The position numbers were made by a program, and so were the translations under genes. Source: CAZVWH01 sp964631175 (GTDB lineage: Bacteria > Planctomycetota > Phycisphaerae > Sedimentisphaerales > Anaerobacaceae). Taken from it: a stretch of DNA of 14,957 nt. Each line of letters starts with the position of its first letter. The stretch's first letter is position 1. Of the stretch, positions 7,397 through 13,072 are shown piece by piece. Under the pieces are notes generated by a model. That model ran no database searches. It was given only the letters and a program-made list of their open reading frames with translations, and was not told the DNA's origin. The stretch spans positions 1-14,957 of the forward strand of contig CAZVWH010000072.1 in NCBI GenBank assembly GCA_964631175.1, written 5' to 3'.

Positions 7397-7483
7397 CTGT
7401 ATTCTGTCCCGCCAGAGGCGGGTAAACCTCTGCCTTCTGCCCTCCGTCATCTGTCTTATGTTCTCCGTCTTCTGTCCTCTGTC
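7395..7483. repeat. Heptameric repeat (yTCTGTC type) interrupted by a GC hairpin
   Basis: Two units (TTCTGTA, TTCTGTC; 7395-7408) and eight uninterrupted 7-base units at 7428-7483 (CTCTGCC, TTCTGCC, CTCCGTC, ATCTGTC, TTATGTT, CTCCGTC, TTCTGTC, CTCTGTC) make a pyrimidine-rich tract. Between them sits CCGCC-AGA-GGCGG, a compact hairpin. Confidence 0.85.
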
Positions 7484-7525
7484 TTTTTCCTTGACTTTTC
7501 CCTCCTTTTAGTCTATTTTACGCCG

Positions 7526-7613
7526 TGAGATAAAATGGGGAAATATCATGAAGAAATCAGTGGCGCTGTCCCTACTATTTCATGAGATAGTAAGATTATC
7601 TGAGATAAAATGG
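7526..7613. repeat. Pair of 13-base direct repeats TGAGATAAAATGG
   Basis: Exact copies of TGAGATAAAATGG lie at 7526-7538 and 7601-7613, 75 bases apart. Between them a 30-codon open frame starts at ATG 7548 with no ribosome binding site. The copies could be protein-binding sites or footprints of an insertion or deletion event. The second copy falls between the -35 and -10 of the predicted promoter at 7596-7624. Confidence 0.5.
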
Positions 7614-7624
7614 CGAGTTATAAT
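7596..7624 (+). promoter_or_regulatory. Possible promoter for the protease region
   Basis: A perfect TATAAT (7619-7624) follows a weak -35, TTATCT (7596-7601), at 17 bases. The start would fall near 7631, about 6 bases before the short reading frame at 7637 and 84 before the protease ATG. Confidence 0.4.
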
Positions 7625-7636
7625 TATGCATTTGTT

Positions 7637-7714
7637 ATGAAATCGAAAAATGTCGCCCGACAACATCCGCGCTATGAGCGGCATAGATATGAAATACTCG
7701 CAGGTAAAACTTAA
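7637..7714 (+). CDS. Possible 25-residue leader ORF abutting the protease gene
   Basis: ATG at 7637 opens a 25-codon frame, rich in Arg, His and Tyr, ending in TAA at 7712-7714 directly before the protease ATG at 7715. The middle reads RQHPRYERHRYEIL, faintly like the start of PilZ-type domains, so it could be the remnant of a truncated gene. Its base composition is more GC-rich than the protease. No Shine-Dalgarno precedes it. It may be a leader peptide coupling translation into the protease, a remnant, or chance. Confidence 0.25.
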   Translation: MKSKNVARQHPRYERHRYEILAGKT

Positions 7715-8629
7715 ATGAAAGAATATATGAATGATAAACTAAACAAATGGGTCCCAACATTAGTCGCAATATTTTTAATATTGGTCTCGTTTCTATATAT
7801 AAATAACAAAATAAATAATTTAGAATTGATTAAGGAGGAAAAGATTATAATGACAAACAATTTTTCAAATAATGTTGAACAAATAAAACCTGCAGTAGTT
7901 ATGATTCTCGCAGAAACAAATCGTTTTGAACTTCCATTTGCAGGAGGGGAATATATCCTTGCGAATAATAAAGTATTTTCAAAAGGAACAGGATTCATTG
8001 TTGCAGAAGATGGTTATATTCTGACTGCCAACCACGTTGTTAAGGAAGCAAAAGATAAAATTAAAGTTAGAGTTATAAAGGATAATAGGTTTGAATTGTA
8101 TGAAGCAAAGTTAATTTCTTCCAATAATGCGGCAGACATTACTTTACTTAAAATTGATGGAAAAGGCTTTCCTTATGTTAGTTTTGGAGATTATGATAAA
8201 TTCAAAGAAGGCATGGGAATAGGGTTTATTGGATTTCCCCTGAACATGAATTTGCCAATAACCAATAACGGAATAATTTCAGGCAAAGGTAAATTTCAAT
8301 ATGAAAAAGATGGAAGTGATATCGATATCTATACAATAAATGCTTTTGCCAACAAAGGCAACAGCGGCGGGCCCGTTTTTTCAGCGGATACAGGAGAAGT
8401 CATTGGTATAATAAATGCGCGCATGAATGTAGTAAGTGAAAATCAATTTATTAAATATGACCCCAACAACCGTGCAACAGTAAAAATCGGAGGTATTGAT
8501 CCGATCGCCCTAGCTGTTGAAACATATAATGCCAATTTAAGATTCATAGGTGACGTAACGCAGGTTGGAATTGGGTATTCTACATCAATACAATATGGCA
8601 AAGAACTTCTTGATGCTGTTCAGAAATAA
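7715..8629 (+). CDS. Membrane-anchored trypsin-like (HtrA-type, no PDZ) serine protease
   Basis: A 304-residue S1-type serine protease. Residues 12-29 are one hydrophobic segment (WVPTLVAIFLILVSFLYI), an uncleaved signal anchor that would place the catalytic domain outside the membrane. The triad is readable: H107 in ILTANHVV, D141 in AADITLLKI, S217 in GNSGGPV. The chain ends soon after the protease fold, so the PDZ domains of classic HtrA/DegP are absent. The sequence is much more AT-rich than its neighbours, suggesting recent acquisition. The start at 7715 has only a weak AGGT upstream. A strong AAGGAGG (7832-7838) lies inside the gene, 11 bases before ATG 7850 (codon 46), which would give a form without the anchor. 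No partner gene is adjacent, so the substrate is unknown. Confidence 0.85.
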   Translation: MKEYMNDKLNKWVPTLVAIFLILVSFLYINNKINNLELIKEEKIIMTNNFSNNVEQIKPAVVMILAETNRFELPFAGGEYILANNKVFSKGTGFIVAEDGYILTANHVVKEAKDKIKVRVIKDNRFELYEAKLISSNNAADITLLKIDGKGFPYVSFGDYDKFKEGMGIGFIGFPLNMNLPITNNGIISGKGKFQYEKDGSDIDIYTINAFANKGNSGGPVFSADTGEVIGIINARMNVVSENQFIKYDPNNRATVKIGGIDPIALAVETYNANLRFIGDVTQVGIGYSTSIQYGKELLDAVQK

Positions 8630-8903
8630 ATATGGAACGTTTATTTTTTCTCCGCCGAGTAAATCCGCAATTAAATCCATCATTCTCAAAACCCTCATTA
8701 TCAAATCCTTGGTTCTTAAAGCACTCCATAAGTATATACGCATATACTTATATAGATGAATCACTTCCTTAAATCTGGTGACATCATACTTTTTTCTCCG
8801 CTGCAGTTGCATTTTGCATTTTAATTCTCTGTGGCCAATTTTAGAAATGGTAATTGGTTAAATGATGGAAAACACCGCAATAGCAGAGTTTTACCAATAA
8901 ATA
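8630..8903. other. AT-rich gap between convergent protease and hepT genes
   Basis: No gene is supported. The stretch contains the inverted repeat at 8728-8751 and a short heptameric run (TTGCATT twice, then TTAATTC; 8807-8827). At 8660-8726 diverged AAATCC/TCATT words occur at roughly 7-base steps, too degenerate to call firmly. Confidence 0.5.
8728..8751. terminator. Perfect AT-rich inverted repeat, possible bidirectional terminator or operator
   Basis: ATAAGTATAT-ACGC-ATATACTTAT has 10-base arms without mismatch and a 4-base loop. It lies midway between convergent genes, which favours a shared terminator. The arms are AT-rich and no T-run follows, so an operator or chance palindrome remains possible. 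Confidence 0.4.
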
Positions 8904-9233
8904 TTATTTCAGCATTTTCTGAATGGCCTTTTTAAGAGCAGGCAGGTCTTTTTTAAGAATATTCCATACCCGTTCAATATCAAGACCCAGGTAGTCATGG
9001 ACAAGGACATTTCGAAAGCCGGCTACCTCAAACCAGTCAATCCCGCTCTCTCTTTCCCTGATTTCATCAGACAATCGCTGTGTCGATTCTGATAATATTT
9101 GCAGGTTTCGAATTATCGCATCCTGCAAGAGTGTAGAATCTATAAACTCCTGTTTGTCTATACCCTTGGCATAAGATTCTATGCGTTCGATGCATTCGGA
9201 AATATGTATCAGATAAAGCCGATCGTCCTTCAT
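8904..9233 (-). CDS. hepT: HepT-like HEPN-domain RNase toxin
   Basis: A 109-residue all-helical HEPN protein of the DUF86/HepT family, the toxin of type VII toxin-antitoxin systems. The defining RX4HXY motif is R74-NVLV-H79-D-Y81; in characterised members it cleaves RNA, including tRNA, and the Tyr is the site AMPylated by the antitoxin. Length is normal. The start ATG overlaps the mntA stop by four bases (ATGA), so translation is coupled and the toxin is made only after its antitoxin. Both motif ends and the downstream helices are intact, so the gene looks functional. Identification as a HEPN toxin is firm; RNA target is unknown. Confidence 0.88.
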   Translation of the reverse strand: MKDDRLYLIHISECIERIESYAKGIDKQEFIDSTLLQDAIIRNLQILSESTQRLSDEIRERESGIDWFEVAGFRNVLVHDYLGLDIERVWNILKKDLPALKKAIQKMLK

Positions 9234-9520
9234 ATCGGTTTTGCCTCGCTGAGCACGCGCTCTTTGATATACCAGTGCAGCCCATTCTCGGTCACTACAT
9301 CTACCTTGCGGCCGAAAAGCTCCTGTAAGGCCATAAGCAAACCGCCTAAATCAAAAAGGCTGCGATCTTTCTCCATATCCACGAGAAAGTCAATGTCACT
9401 GTTCTGGCCGGCTGTCCCGTTCGCAACCGACCCGAATATGCGAACATTCGATGCTCCATACTTTGCCGCTAACGCAAGTATCTGTGCTTTCTTGTCACCG
9501 ATTATCTCTGTAATACCCAT
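9230..9520 (-). CDS. mntA: MntA-like minimal nucleotidyltransferase antitoxin
   Basis: A 96-residue minimal nucleotidyltransferase of the Pol-beta fold. The GSX10DXD motif is G30-S31 ... D42-I-D44 (FGSVANG, then SDIDFLVD), and the third catalytic carboxylate is probably D74 in RKVDVV. In studied MntA-HepT pairs this enzyme transfers AMP from ATP to the HepT tyrosine and neutralises it. It is the first gene of the pair and overlaps hepT by four bases. No Shine-Dalgarno precedes the ATG; instead a well-spaced promoter places the transcription start about three bases upstream, suggesting a leaderless message. All catalytic residues are present. Confidence 0.88.
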   Translation of the reverse strand: MGITEIIGDKKAQILALAAKYGASNVRIFGSVANGTAGQNSDIDFLVDMEKDRSLFDLGGLLMALQELFGRKVDVVTENGLHWYIKERVLSEAKPI

Positions 9521-9529
9521 ACGGTTTTA

Positions 9530-9558
9530 AGTGTAAATCCCATTCTCCCATGTGTCAA
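9530..9558 (-). promoter_or_regulatory. Predicted promoter of mntA-hepT (leaderless)
   Basis: On the minus strand TTGACA (9558-9553, perfect) and TACACT (9535-9530, 4 of 6) are separated by exactly 17 bases. The expected start near 9523 lies only about three bases before the mntA ATG at 9520. Confidence 0.6.
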
Positions 9559-9602
9559 ATATGAATTTGAAGAACAAAAATTATTCGGCGAGGGCAAATT
9601 CA

Positions 9603-9631
9603 AACGGGCTCCGGTTTTTGCGGAGCCCGTT
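9603..9631 (-). terminator. Terminator hairpin downstream of the cold-shock gene
   Basis: AACGGGCTCCG and CGGAGCCCGTT form a perfect 11-base-pair stem with a 7-base loop, 25 bases after the csp stop. The minus-strand tail (TGAATTT) is only partly U-rich. It also insulates csp from mntA. Confidence 0.75.
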
Positions 9632-9655
9632 GGTTTTCCGGTGTGCTGCTTTGGA

Positions 9656-9859
9656 TTAACCAGGGATTACATTGGTCGCACATGGGCCTTTTTTGCCCTG
9701 TCCAACCTCGAATTCCACCCTCTGGCCTTCCTCAAGACTGGCGTAGCCGCTCATCTTGATTTCCGAGTGATGAACGAACAAGTCCTCCTCGGAGTCATCG
9801 GGCGTGATAAATCCAAAGCCTTTCTTACCATTAAACCATTTTACTGTACCTGTACTCAC
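9656..9859 (-). CDS. csp: Cold-shock protein (CspA family), GTG start
   Basis: A 67-residue single-domain cold-shock protein, an OB-fold RNA chaperone of the cytoplasm. RNA-binding motifs RNP1 (KGFGFI, residues 13-18) and RNP2 (DLFVHHSEI, 27-35) are intact, and TVKWFN at 5-10 is diagnostic. The GTG at 9859-9857 is chosen because AAGGAG (9872-9867) lies seven bases upstream and the protein then begins like other family members; an in-frame ATG at 9892 would add 11 atypical residues and swallow the ribosome binding site. A leader of about 96 bases follows a near-consensus promoter, and a strong hairpin lies downstream, so it is a single-gene unit. Long structured leaders are typical of cold-regulated csp messages. 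Confidence 0.95.
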   Translation of the reverse strand: MSTGTVKWFNGKKGFGFITPDDSEEDLFVHHSEIKMSGYASLEEGQRVEFEVGQGKKGPCATNVIPG

Positions 9860-9866
9860 TTCTGTA

Positions 9867-9872
9867 CTCCTT
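9867..9872 (-). promoter_or_regulatory. Ribosome binding site deciding the csp GTG start
   Basis: Minus-strand AAGGAG sits seven bases before the GTG at 9859. It would be inside the coding region if the upstream ATG at 9892 were used, which argues against that longer start. Confidence 0.8.
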
Positions 9873-9913
9873 CGGCCTACTAACGGCCACAAATTCTGCC
9901 CCTCAGACTTTTT

Positions 9914-9931
9914 TCAAGAGAATATTCTTGA
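9914..9931 (-). other. Hairpin in the csp leader
   Basis: TCAAGA-ATATTC-TCTTGA on the minus strand gives a six-base-pair stem with a six-base loop, followed by an A-run. It lies roughly 24 to 41 bases into the predicted csp leader and could take part in temperature-dependent folding; that role is inference. Confidence 0.35.
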
Positions 9932-9961
9932 GAGACGTTAGAACATACTCTAAGGACAGGT

Positions 9962-9990
9962 ATTATACCAGAGAACTAACCAAATATCAA
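9962..9990 (-). promoter_or_regulatory. Predicted strong promoter of csp
   Basis: On the minus strand TTGATA (9990-9985) and a perfect TATAAT (9967-9962) are 17 bases apart, the best promoter match in the window. The start would be near 9955, about 96 bases before the GTG. Confidence 0.75.
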
Positions 9991-10276
9991 TTAAAATAAA
10001 TACAAATAATAATAACGGAAGATTGGTCGGAAAAAGAGAGATTAATAGTGAGAGATGAGAAGAAAAGGCAGGAAAAGGTTAGTGTCTGTAGAGCAATTGC
10101 CACTTTGGATGCCAGCAAAAAAATAGCAGAAAGGCTCGTAAAAATCGCTTTTTAAAGGCCTGCATAAACTGCTTTCACAGGTGTTGAAAAATGCAATACT
10201 TAAAAATTTCAGACTTGACTTATTGGGGCGTCATAAGTAGTTTCTTAATCACCTTATAATTTTAAGAGAAAGAACA
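9991..10276. other. Gap between the csp promoter and the Cys-rich gene
   Basis: Apart from the doubtful short frame at 10048-10155, I see no gene. A perfect TATAAT (10255-10260) lies 17 bases before the ATG at 10277 but lacks a recognisable -35 at the right distance. TTGACT at 10215-10220 is too far away to partner it. Confidence 0.4.
10048..10155 (+). CDS. Doubtful 35-residue ORF, GTG start
   Basis: A charged, helix-prone frame with a basic Lys/Glu-rich first half and a second half ending ERLVKIAF stops at TAA 10153-10155. Its frame stays open upstream to about 10000 with protein-like content (EDWSEKERLIV) but contains no ATG, so GTG 10048 is the only usual start. No convincing Shine-Dalgarno is present. 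It may be a small protein, a decayed gene fragment or chance. Confidence 0.2.
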   Translation: MRDEKKRQEKVSVCRAIATLDASKKIAERLVKIAF

Positions 10277-10428
10277 ATGGCCAGAGATGTGGATGTTCGC
10301 CGTGCAAGACATGTGGTCGGCCCGTAGAGGACGGGGTTTGCTCAGGCTGCGGTGAACCTGTTGAGGATTGCTTCTGCGAACCTCAAGAACAAGAGTATGA
10401 AGAAGAAGAATATGAAGAGCAAGAGTAA
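10277..10428 (+). pseudogene. Cys-rich (zinc-ribbon-like) mini-protein gene with apparent frameshift
   Basis: From 10288 to the stop at 10426-10428 one frame encodes 46 residues with eight Cys in the first 30 (spacing CxCxxCxxC-x8-CxxC-x6-CxC), two echoing CG[RE]PVED segments, and a tail of Glu, Tyr and Gln. This is far too ordered for chance and suggests a metal-binding mini-protein. The frame has no ATG, GTG or TTG back to its upstream stop. The only ATG (10277) is in another frame and meets a stop after 16 codons. Adding one base near 10286-10288 would join ATG-GCC-AGA-GA to the Cys-rich part and give about 50 residues. I infer a one-base deletion, real or from assembly. Function is not recognised. 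Confidence 0.6.
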
Positions 10429-10796
10429 GTGTAAGACGACCACATTCTTGATTAGGATTGAAGGTTATCAGCTTGGTTATTTCTATTCGTAGCCAGAAAA
10501 GTGGATAGTATGTAGTTGAGTGTATCCAACACTGTTGTCCGATCGCTTAGTTTGGTAACTTGTAGTGCTTTGTCACTCATCACATAATCGATATTATTCT
10601 AAACCCTTTGCTTCGCTCAAGGGGTAAAGTCCTTAAAGAATCCGGGTAGCGACAGCCAGATATACGACACAGTCAACTTCGGGCGGACGAACTTGACACT
10701 TAACTCAAACTTTTTCCTTCGGCAGGCTCTAAGCAATGCGAAGGGATGAAAAATCATCAATCATTTATAACAGACCATTCGTGAAAGGATTGTAGG
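10429..10796. other. Gap upstream of rubrerythrin
   Basis: No gene is visible. ACCCTTTG (10603-10610) and CAAGGGGT (10618-10625) form an eight-pair hairpin with one G-U pair and a CTTCGCT loop. TATAAC at 10766-10771 could be a -10 for the rubrerythrin gene, but no matching -35 is seen. No heptameric repeat occurs here. Confidence 0.4.
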
Positions 10797-11297
10797 ATGG
10801 CGACGGACGAAAATCTACTGGATGCATTTATAGAAGAAAGTCAGGCGAATAAGAAATACTTAGCGTATGCCAAAAAAGCAGATGCCGAGGGATATCCACA
10901 AATAGCGAAGCTTCTCCGAGCAGTGGCACAAGGAGAAACTGTTCATGCCCATGCACTTCTTAAGGTCATGGGTGGGGTAAAATCAACCAAGGAGAATCTG
11001 AAAGAGGCGATAAAAACGGAGAGCTTCGAGTTTAATCAGAAGTACCCCGAATACATTGAACAGGCCCAACAGGAGAAAGTCAAATCCGCATTGGCGTCAT
11101 TTCAGCATGCGATGGCAGTAGAGCGGGTACATTACAATCTTTGCGTAGAGGCATTGAATGCAGCCAAAAATAGTAATGATATGCCCACAGCGAAGGTGTT
11201 TGTGTGTAGTGTTTGCGGCAACACGTTTCTGGAGAAGATACCCCAGAAGTGTCCGATATGTGGAGCGTCGAAAGAGAAATTCGACGAGATTGAATAA
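10797..11297 (+). CDS. rbr: Rubrerythrin (non-haem iron peroxidase)
   Basis: A 166-residue rubrerythrin, the cytoplasmic peroxide-reducing protein of anaerobes and microaerophiles. The N-terminal ferritin-like four-helix domain carries the di-iron ligands E14, E47-xx-H50 (GETVHAHALL) and E109-xx-H112 (VERVHYNLC). The C-terminal rubredoxin-like domain holds an Fe(SCys)4 site from C137-xx-C140 (VCSVCGN) and C152-xx-C155 (CPICGA). Length is slightly below the classic form (about 190) but both domains are complete. The ATG has AAAGGA (10784-10789) seven bases upstream. No rubredoxin or superoxide reductase gene is adjacent, so its electron donor lies elsewhere. It converges with uvrC. Confidence 0.95.
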   Translation: MATDENLLDAFIEESQANKKYLAYAKKADAEGYPQIAKLLRAVAQGETVHAHALLKVMGGVKSTKENLKEAIKTESFEFNQKYPEYIEQAQQEKVKSALASFQHAMAVERVHYNLCVEALNAAKNSNDMPTAKVFVCSVCGNTFLEKIPQKCPICGASKEKFDEIE

Positions 11298-11317
11298 AAA
11301 CAAGCCATTGACGTCCC

Positions 11318-11358
11318 GGACTTCGGCGAGGGCTTCGACTGAGCTCAGCCGAACGTCC
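11318..11358. repeat. GAGCTC-centred palindromic repeat after rubrerythrin
   Basis: A 20-base near-perfect palindrome (11334-11353) centred on GAGCTC is flanked by arms GGACTTCGGC (11318-11327) and GCCGAACGTCC (11348-11358), which pair with one bulge. Two alternative hairpins are therefore possible. It starts 21 bases after the rubrerythrin stop and may stabilise or end that transcript. It looks like a dispersed palindromic element. Confidence 0.55.
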
Positions 11359-11407
11359 ACAGTCGAGCCTCAACGGCTATACGTGGATAAAAAACTCGAA
11401 AATCTAC

Positions 11408-11428
11408 AATTTGTTCCTGTAACAAATT
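11408..11428. terminator. Possible bidirectional terminator between rubrerythrin and uvrC
   Basis: AATTTGTT-CCTGT-AACAAATT is a perfect eight-pair hairpin with a five-base loop, seven bases past the uvrC stop and between convergent genes. Arms are AT-rich, so termination strength is uncertain. Confidence 0.45.
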
Positions 11429-11435
11429 AGGTTTA

Positions 11436-12785
11436 TTAAGGGACTTTGTTGTTCAGCATTTTCTTATCCCGCAGAATGTGAAAATAATGCTGAGCGAAGC
11501 GGTGGGCCTCGTCTCTGACGTACTGCAACAGCTTGCGGGCAGGTGAGTGAGCGGCCAATTTCACCGGCTCAGAACTACCCTGCAAATAAATATCCTCCTC
11601 TCTCTTGGCAATTGAGGCGATTTTTACAGCCGGTGCATTCATCTGCTGTAAAGCTGTCTCGGCAGCGTGCAATTGGCCGAGACCTCCGTCGATCAAAATA
11701 AGGTCCGGCCAGAGCTCTTCGCCCCGCAAGGCGTATTTGTATCTGCGTTTAACTACCTCAGCTATCATCGCATAGTCATCGATACCCGTAACTGTTTTTA
11801 TTTTGAATCGTCGGTAGCCGCTCTTAAACGGCCTTCCATCGATAAATTTAACCAATGAGCCGACCGCCTCGGCTCCGGAAATGTTGGCAACATCGATACC
11901 CTCAATAATCCTGACCGGCTCAGACGCCTGTAATAAATCCCGCAATTGCAGCAGAGCCTCGGTTGGGTCACCGGCAAAGACCTCCGGCTGAACGTCTTCC
12001 TCCGGCAGGCCGCGACGGTCAAGCCTTTCTATCAGCCGAATACGGTCGCGGTACATAGCGGCTTTTTCGTATTTCAGCCCTTCGGCTGCCTCGGTCATTT
12101 GTTTTCTTAACTGCCGCAAAACCGTAGAGCGCTTCGACCGCAAAAACTTAATGAAATCACTGATGCTCTTTTTGTACTCACTTTCGTCGATCTTTGCGGC
12201 ACACGGAGCGGTGCACTGCTTTATGCTGTACAAAATGCAGGGCCGAAAGAACCTGCGTTTCAGATCGCTTTTCTTTATGTCTAAAGAGCAGGTTCGAAAC
12301 CTGAATATTTTTTGCAGCTCTACCATAACCAGCCGCAGGTCTTTCGCACCGGCGAAAGGCCCAAACAGCCTGCTGCCGGTTGGCCGAGGCTTTCTGGTAA
12401 TATAGACGCTGGGAAAATCCTCACCTGTGGTAATCTCCAGATACGGAAAGGTCTTGTCATCGGTAAGGTCGCTATTATAAGGCGGACGAATGTCCTTTAT
12501 CAGACGGGCCTCTTTCAATACTGCATCGACTTCGGTTTCGGTTTCTAAAAAGTCAACGGTTTCGACTTTGCCGAGCATTTCTGCGATTTTCGGCCCGCGT
12601 GCCCCCGCTGCTTCACCGCCCGGCTGAAAGTAACTGGCCGCCCGTGAGCGCAGGTTTTTAGCTTTGCCGATATAAAGGACTTTATCCGCCTTGCCCTTCA
12701 TAAAATATAGGCCGGGCCCCGTTGGAAAGGTCTTTATCCTCTGCCGAATCGCATCAAATTTGTCTTTTTCCTTACTTACGGTCAT
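11436..12785 (-). CDS. uvrC: UvrC-type excinuclease subunit lacking the C-terminal HhH domain
   Basis: A 449-residue UvrC, the subunit that cuts on both sides of a lesion in UvrABC nucleotide excision repair. The N-terminal GIY-YIG nuclease has GLY (25-27) and YIG (38-40) followed by KAKNLRSRAASYF. Four Cys (C166, C183, C191, C195) match the family iron-sulfur cluster region. A UVR-type UvrB-binding helix pair lies near 220-255 (KYEKAAMYRDRI). The RNase H-like nuclease keeps D298 (EGIDVANISG), D366 (LILIDGGLGQLHAAE) and H428 (RDEAHRFA); Asn replaces the usual His of the DISH motif. The chain ends 21 residues after H428, so the tandem helix-hairpin-helix of the usual roughly 600-residue UvrC is missing. 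The end is a normal stop, not an obvious frameshift. No Shine-Dalgarno is visible before the ATG at 12785. Confidence 0.93.
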   Translation of the reverse strand: MTVSKEKDKFDAIRQRIKTFPTGPGLYFMKGKADKVLYIGKAKNLRSRAASYFQPGGEAAGARGPKIAEMLGKVETVDFLETETEVDAVLKEARLIKDIRPPYNSDLTDDKTFPYLEITTGEDFPSVYITRKPRPTGSRLFGPFAGAKDLRLVMVELQKIFRFRTCSLDIKKSDLKRRFFRPCILYSIKQCTAPCAAKIDESEYKKSISDFIKFLRSKRSTVLRQLRKQMTEAAEGLKYEKAAMYRDRIRLIERLDRRGLPEEDVQPEVFAGDPTEALLQLRDLLQASEPVRIIEGIDVANISGAEAVGSLVKFIDGRPFKSGYRRFKIKTVTGIDDYAMIAEVVKRRYKYALRGEELWPDLILIDGGLGQLHAAETALQQMNAPAVKIASIAKREEDIYLQGSSEPVKLAAHSPARKLLQYVRDEAHRFAQHYFHILRDKKMLNNKVP

Positions 12786-13072
12786 TACTTAGCATTTCGT
12801 CAAAAGAGCTTCTAAAATTCGCGGGCCTAATGGATAAAACACCTTGTTTGTCTGACGACGTCAAAAAACAAATTTCAGTGTAAATACAGTAGCCAATTTT
12901 AATTTTTTTCAGCCATCAGCGAAAGGGTTTTTATCACCCTATAAACCCGCTCTAAGGGTGCTAATCGCCGAAAAAGCTGCTGTTGTAGCGAAATTTCTGG
13001 ACAGAGTACCCCTAATTTGGTAAAATTTTCATAGAATTTTAAAATGATGTTGATCTGCTCGCGGGAGGAGTA
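12786..13072. other. Divergent gap between uvrC and the beta-helix gene
   Basis: No gene is seen. TGACG-A-CGTCA (12853-12863) is an 11-base palindrome 68 bases upstream of uvrC and could be an operator. CACCCT and AGGGTG (near 12936-12961) could pair over a long loop. A promoter for the right-hand gene is listed separately. Confidence 0.4.
13017..13045 (+). promoter_or_regulatory. Predicted promoter of the beta-helix protein gene
   Basis: TTGGTA (13017-13022), 17 bases, then TAAAAT (13040-13045). Transcription would start near 13052, about 20 bases before the ATG codons, leaving room for the GGGAGGAG ribosome binding site at 13063-13070. Confidence 0.5.

Noticed and set aside
7548..7640. 30-codon frame between the TGAGATAAAATGG repeats
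   Set aside because: No ribosome binding site and no recognisable content; it spans the repeat and the predicted promoter.
10283..10290. Programmed -1 frameshift in the Cys-rich gene
   Set aside because: No slippery heptamer is present at AGA-GAT-GTG; a one-base deletion or assembly error is the simpler explanation.
10695..10700. TTGACA as the -35 of the rubrerythrin promoter
   Set aside because: No -10-like hexamer occurs 16-18 bases downstream, and the site is about 97 bases from the start codon.
12853..12863. SOS/LexA-type operator upstream of uvrC
   Set aside because: TGACGACGTCA is palindromic, but the LexA motif of this lineage is unknown to me and there is no second site to compare.
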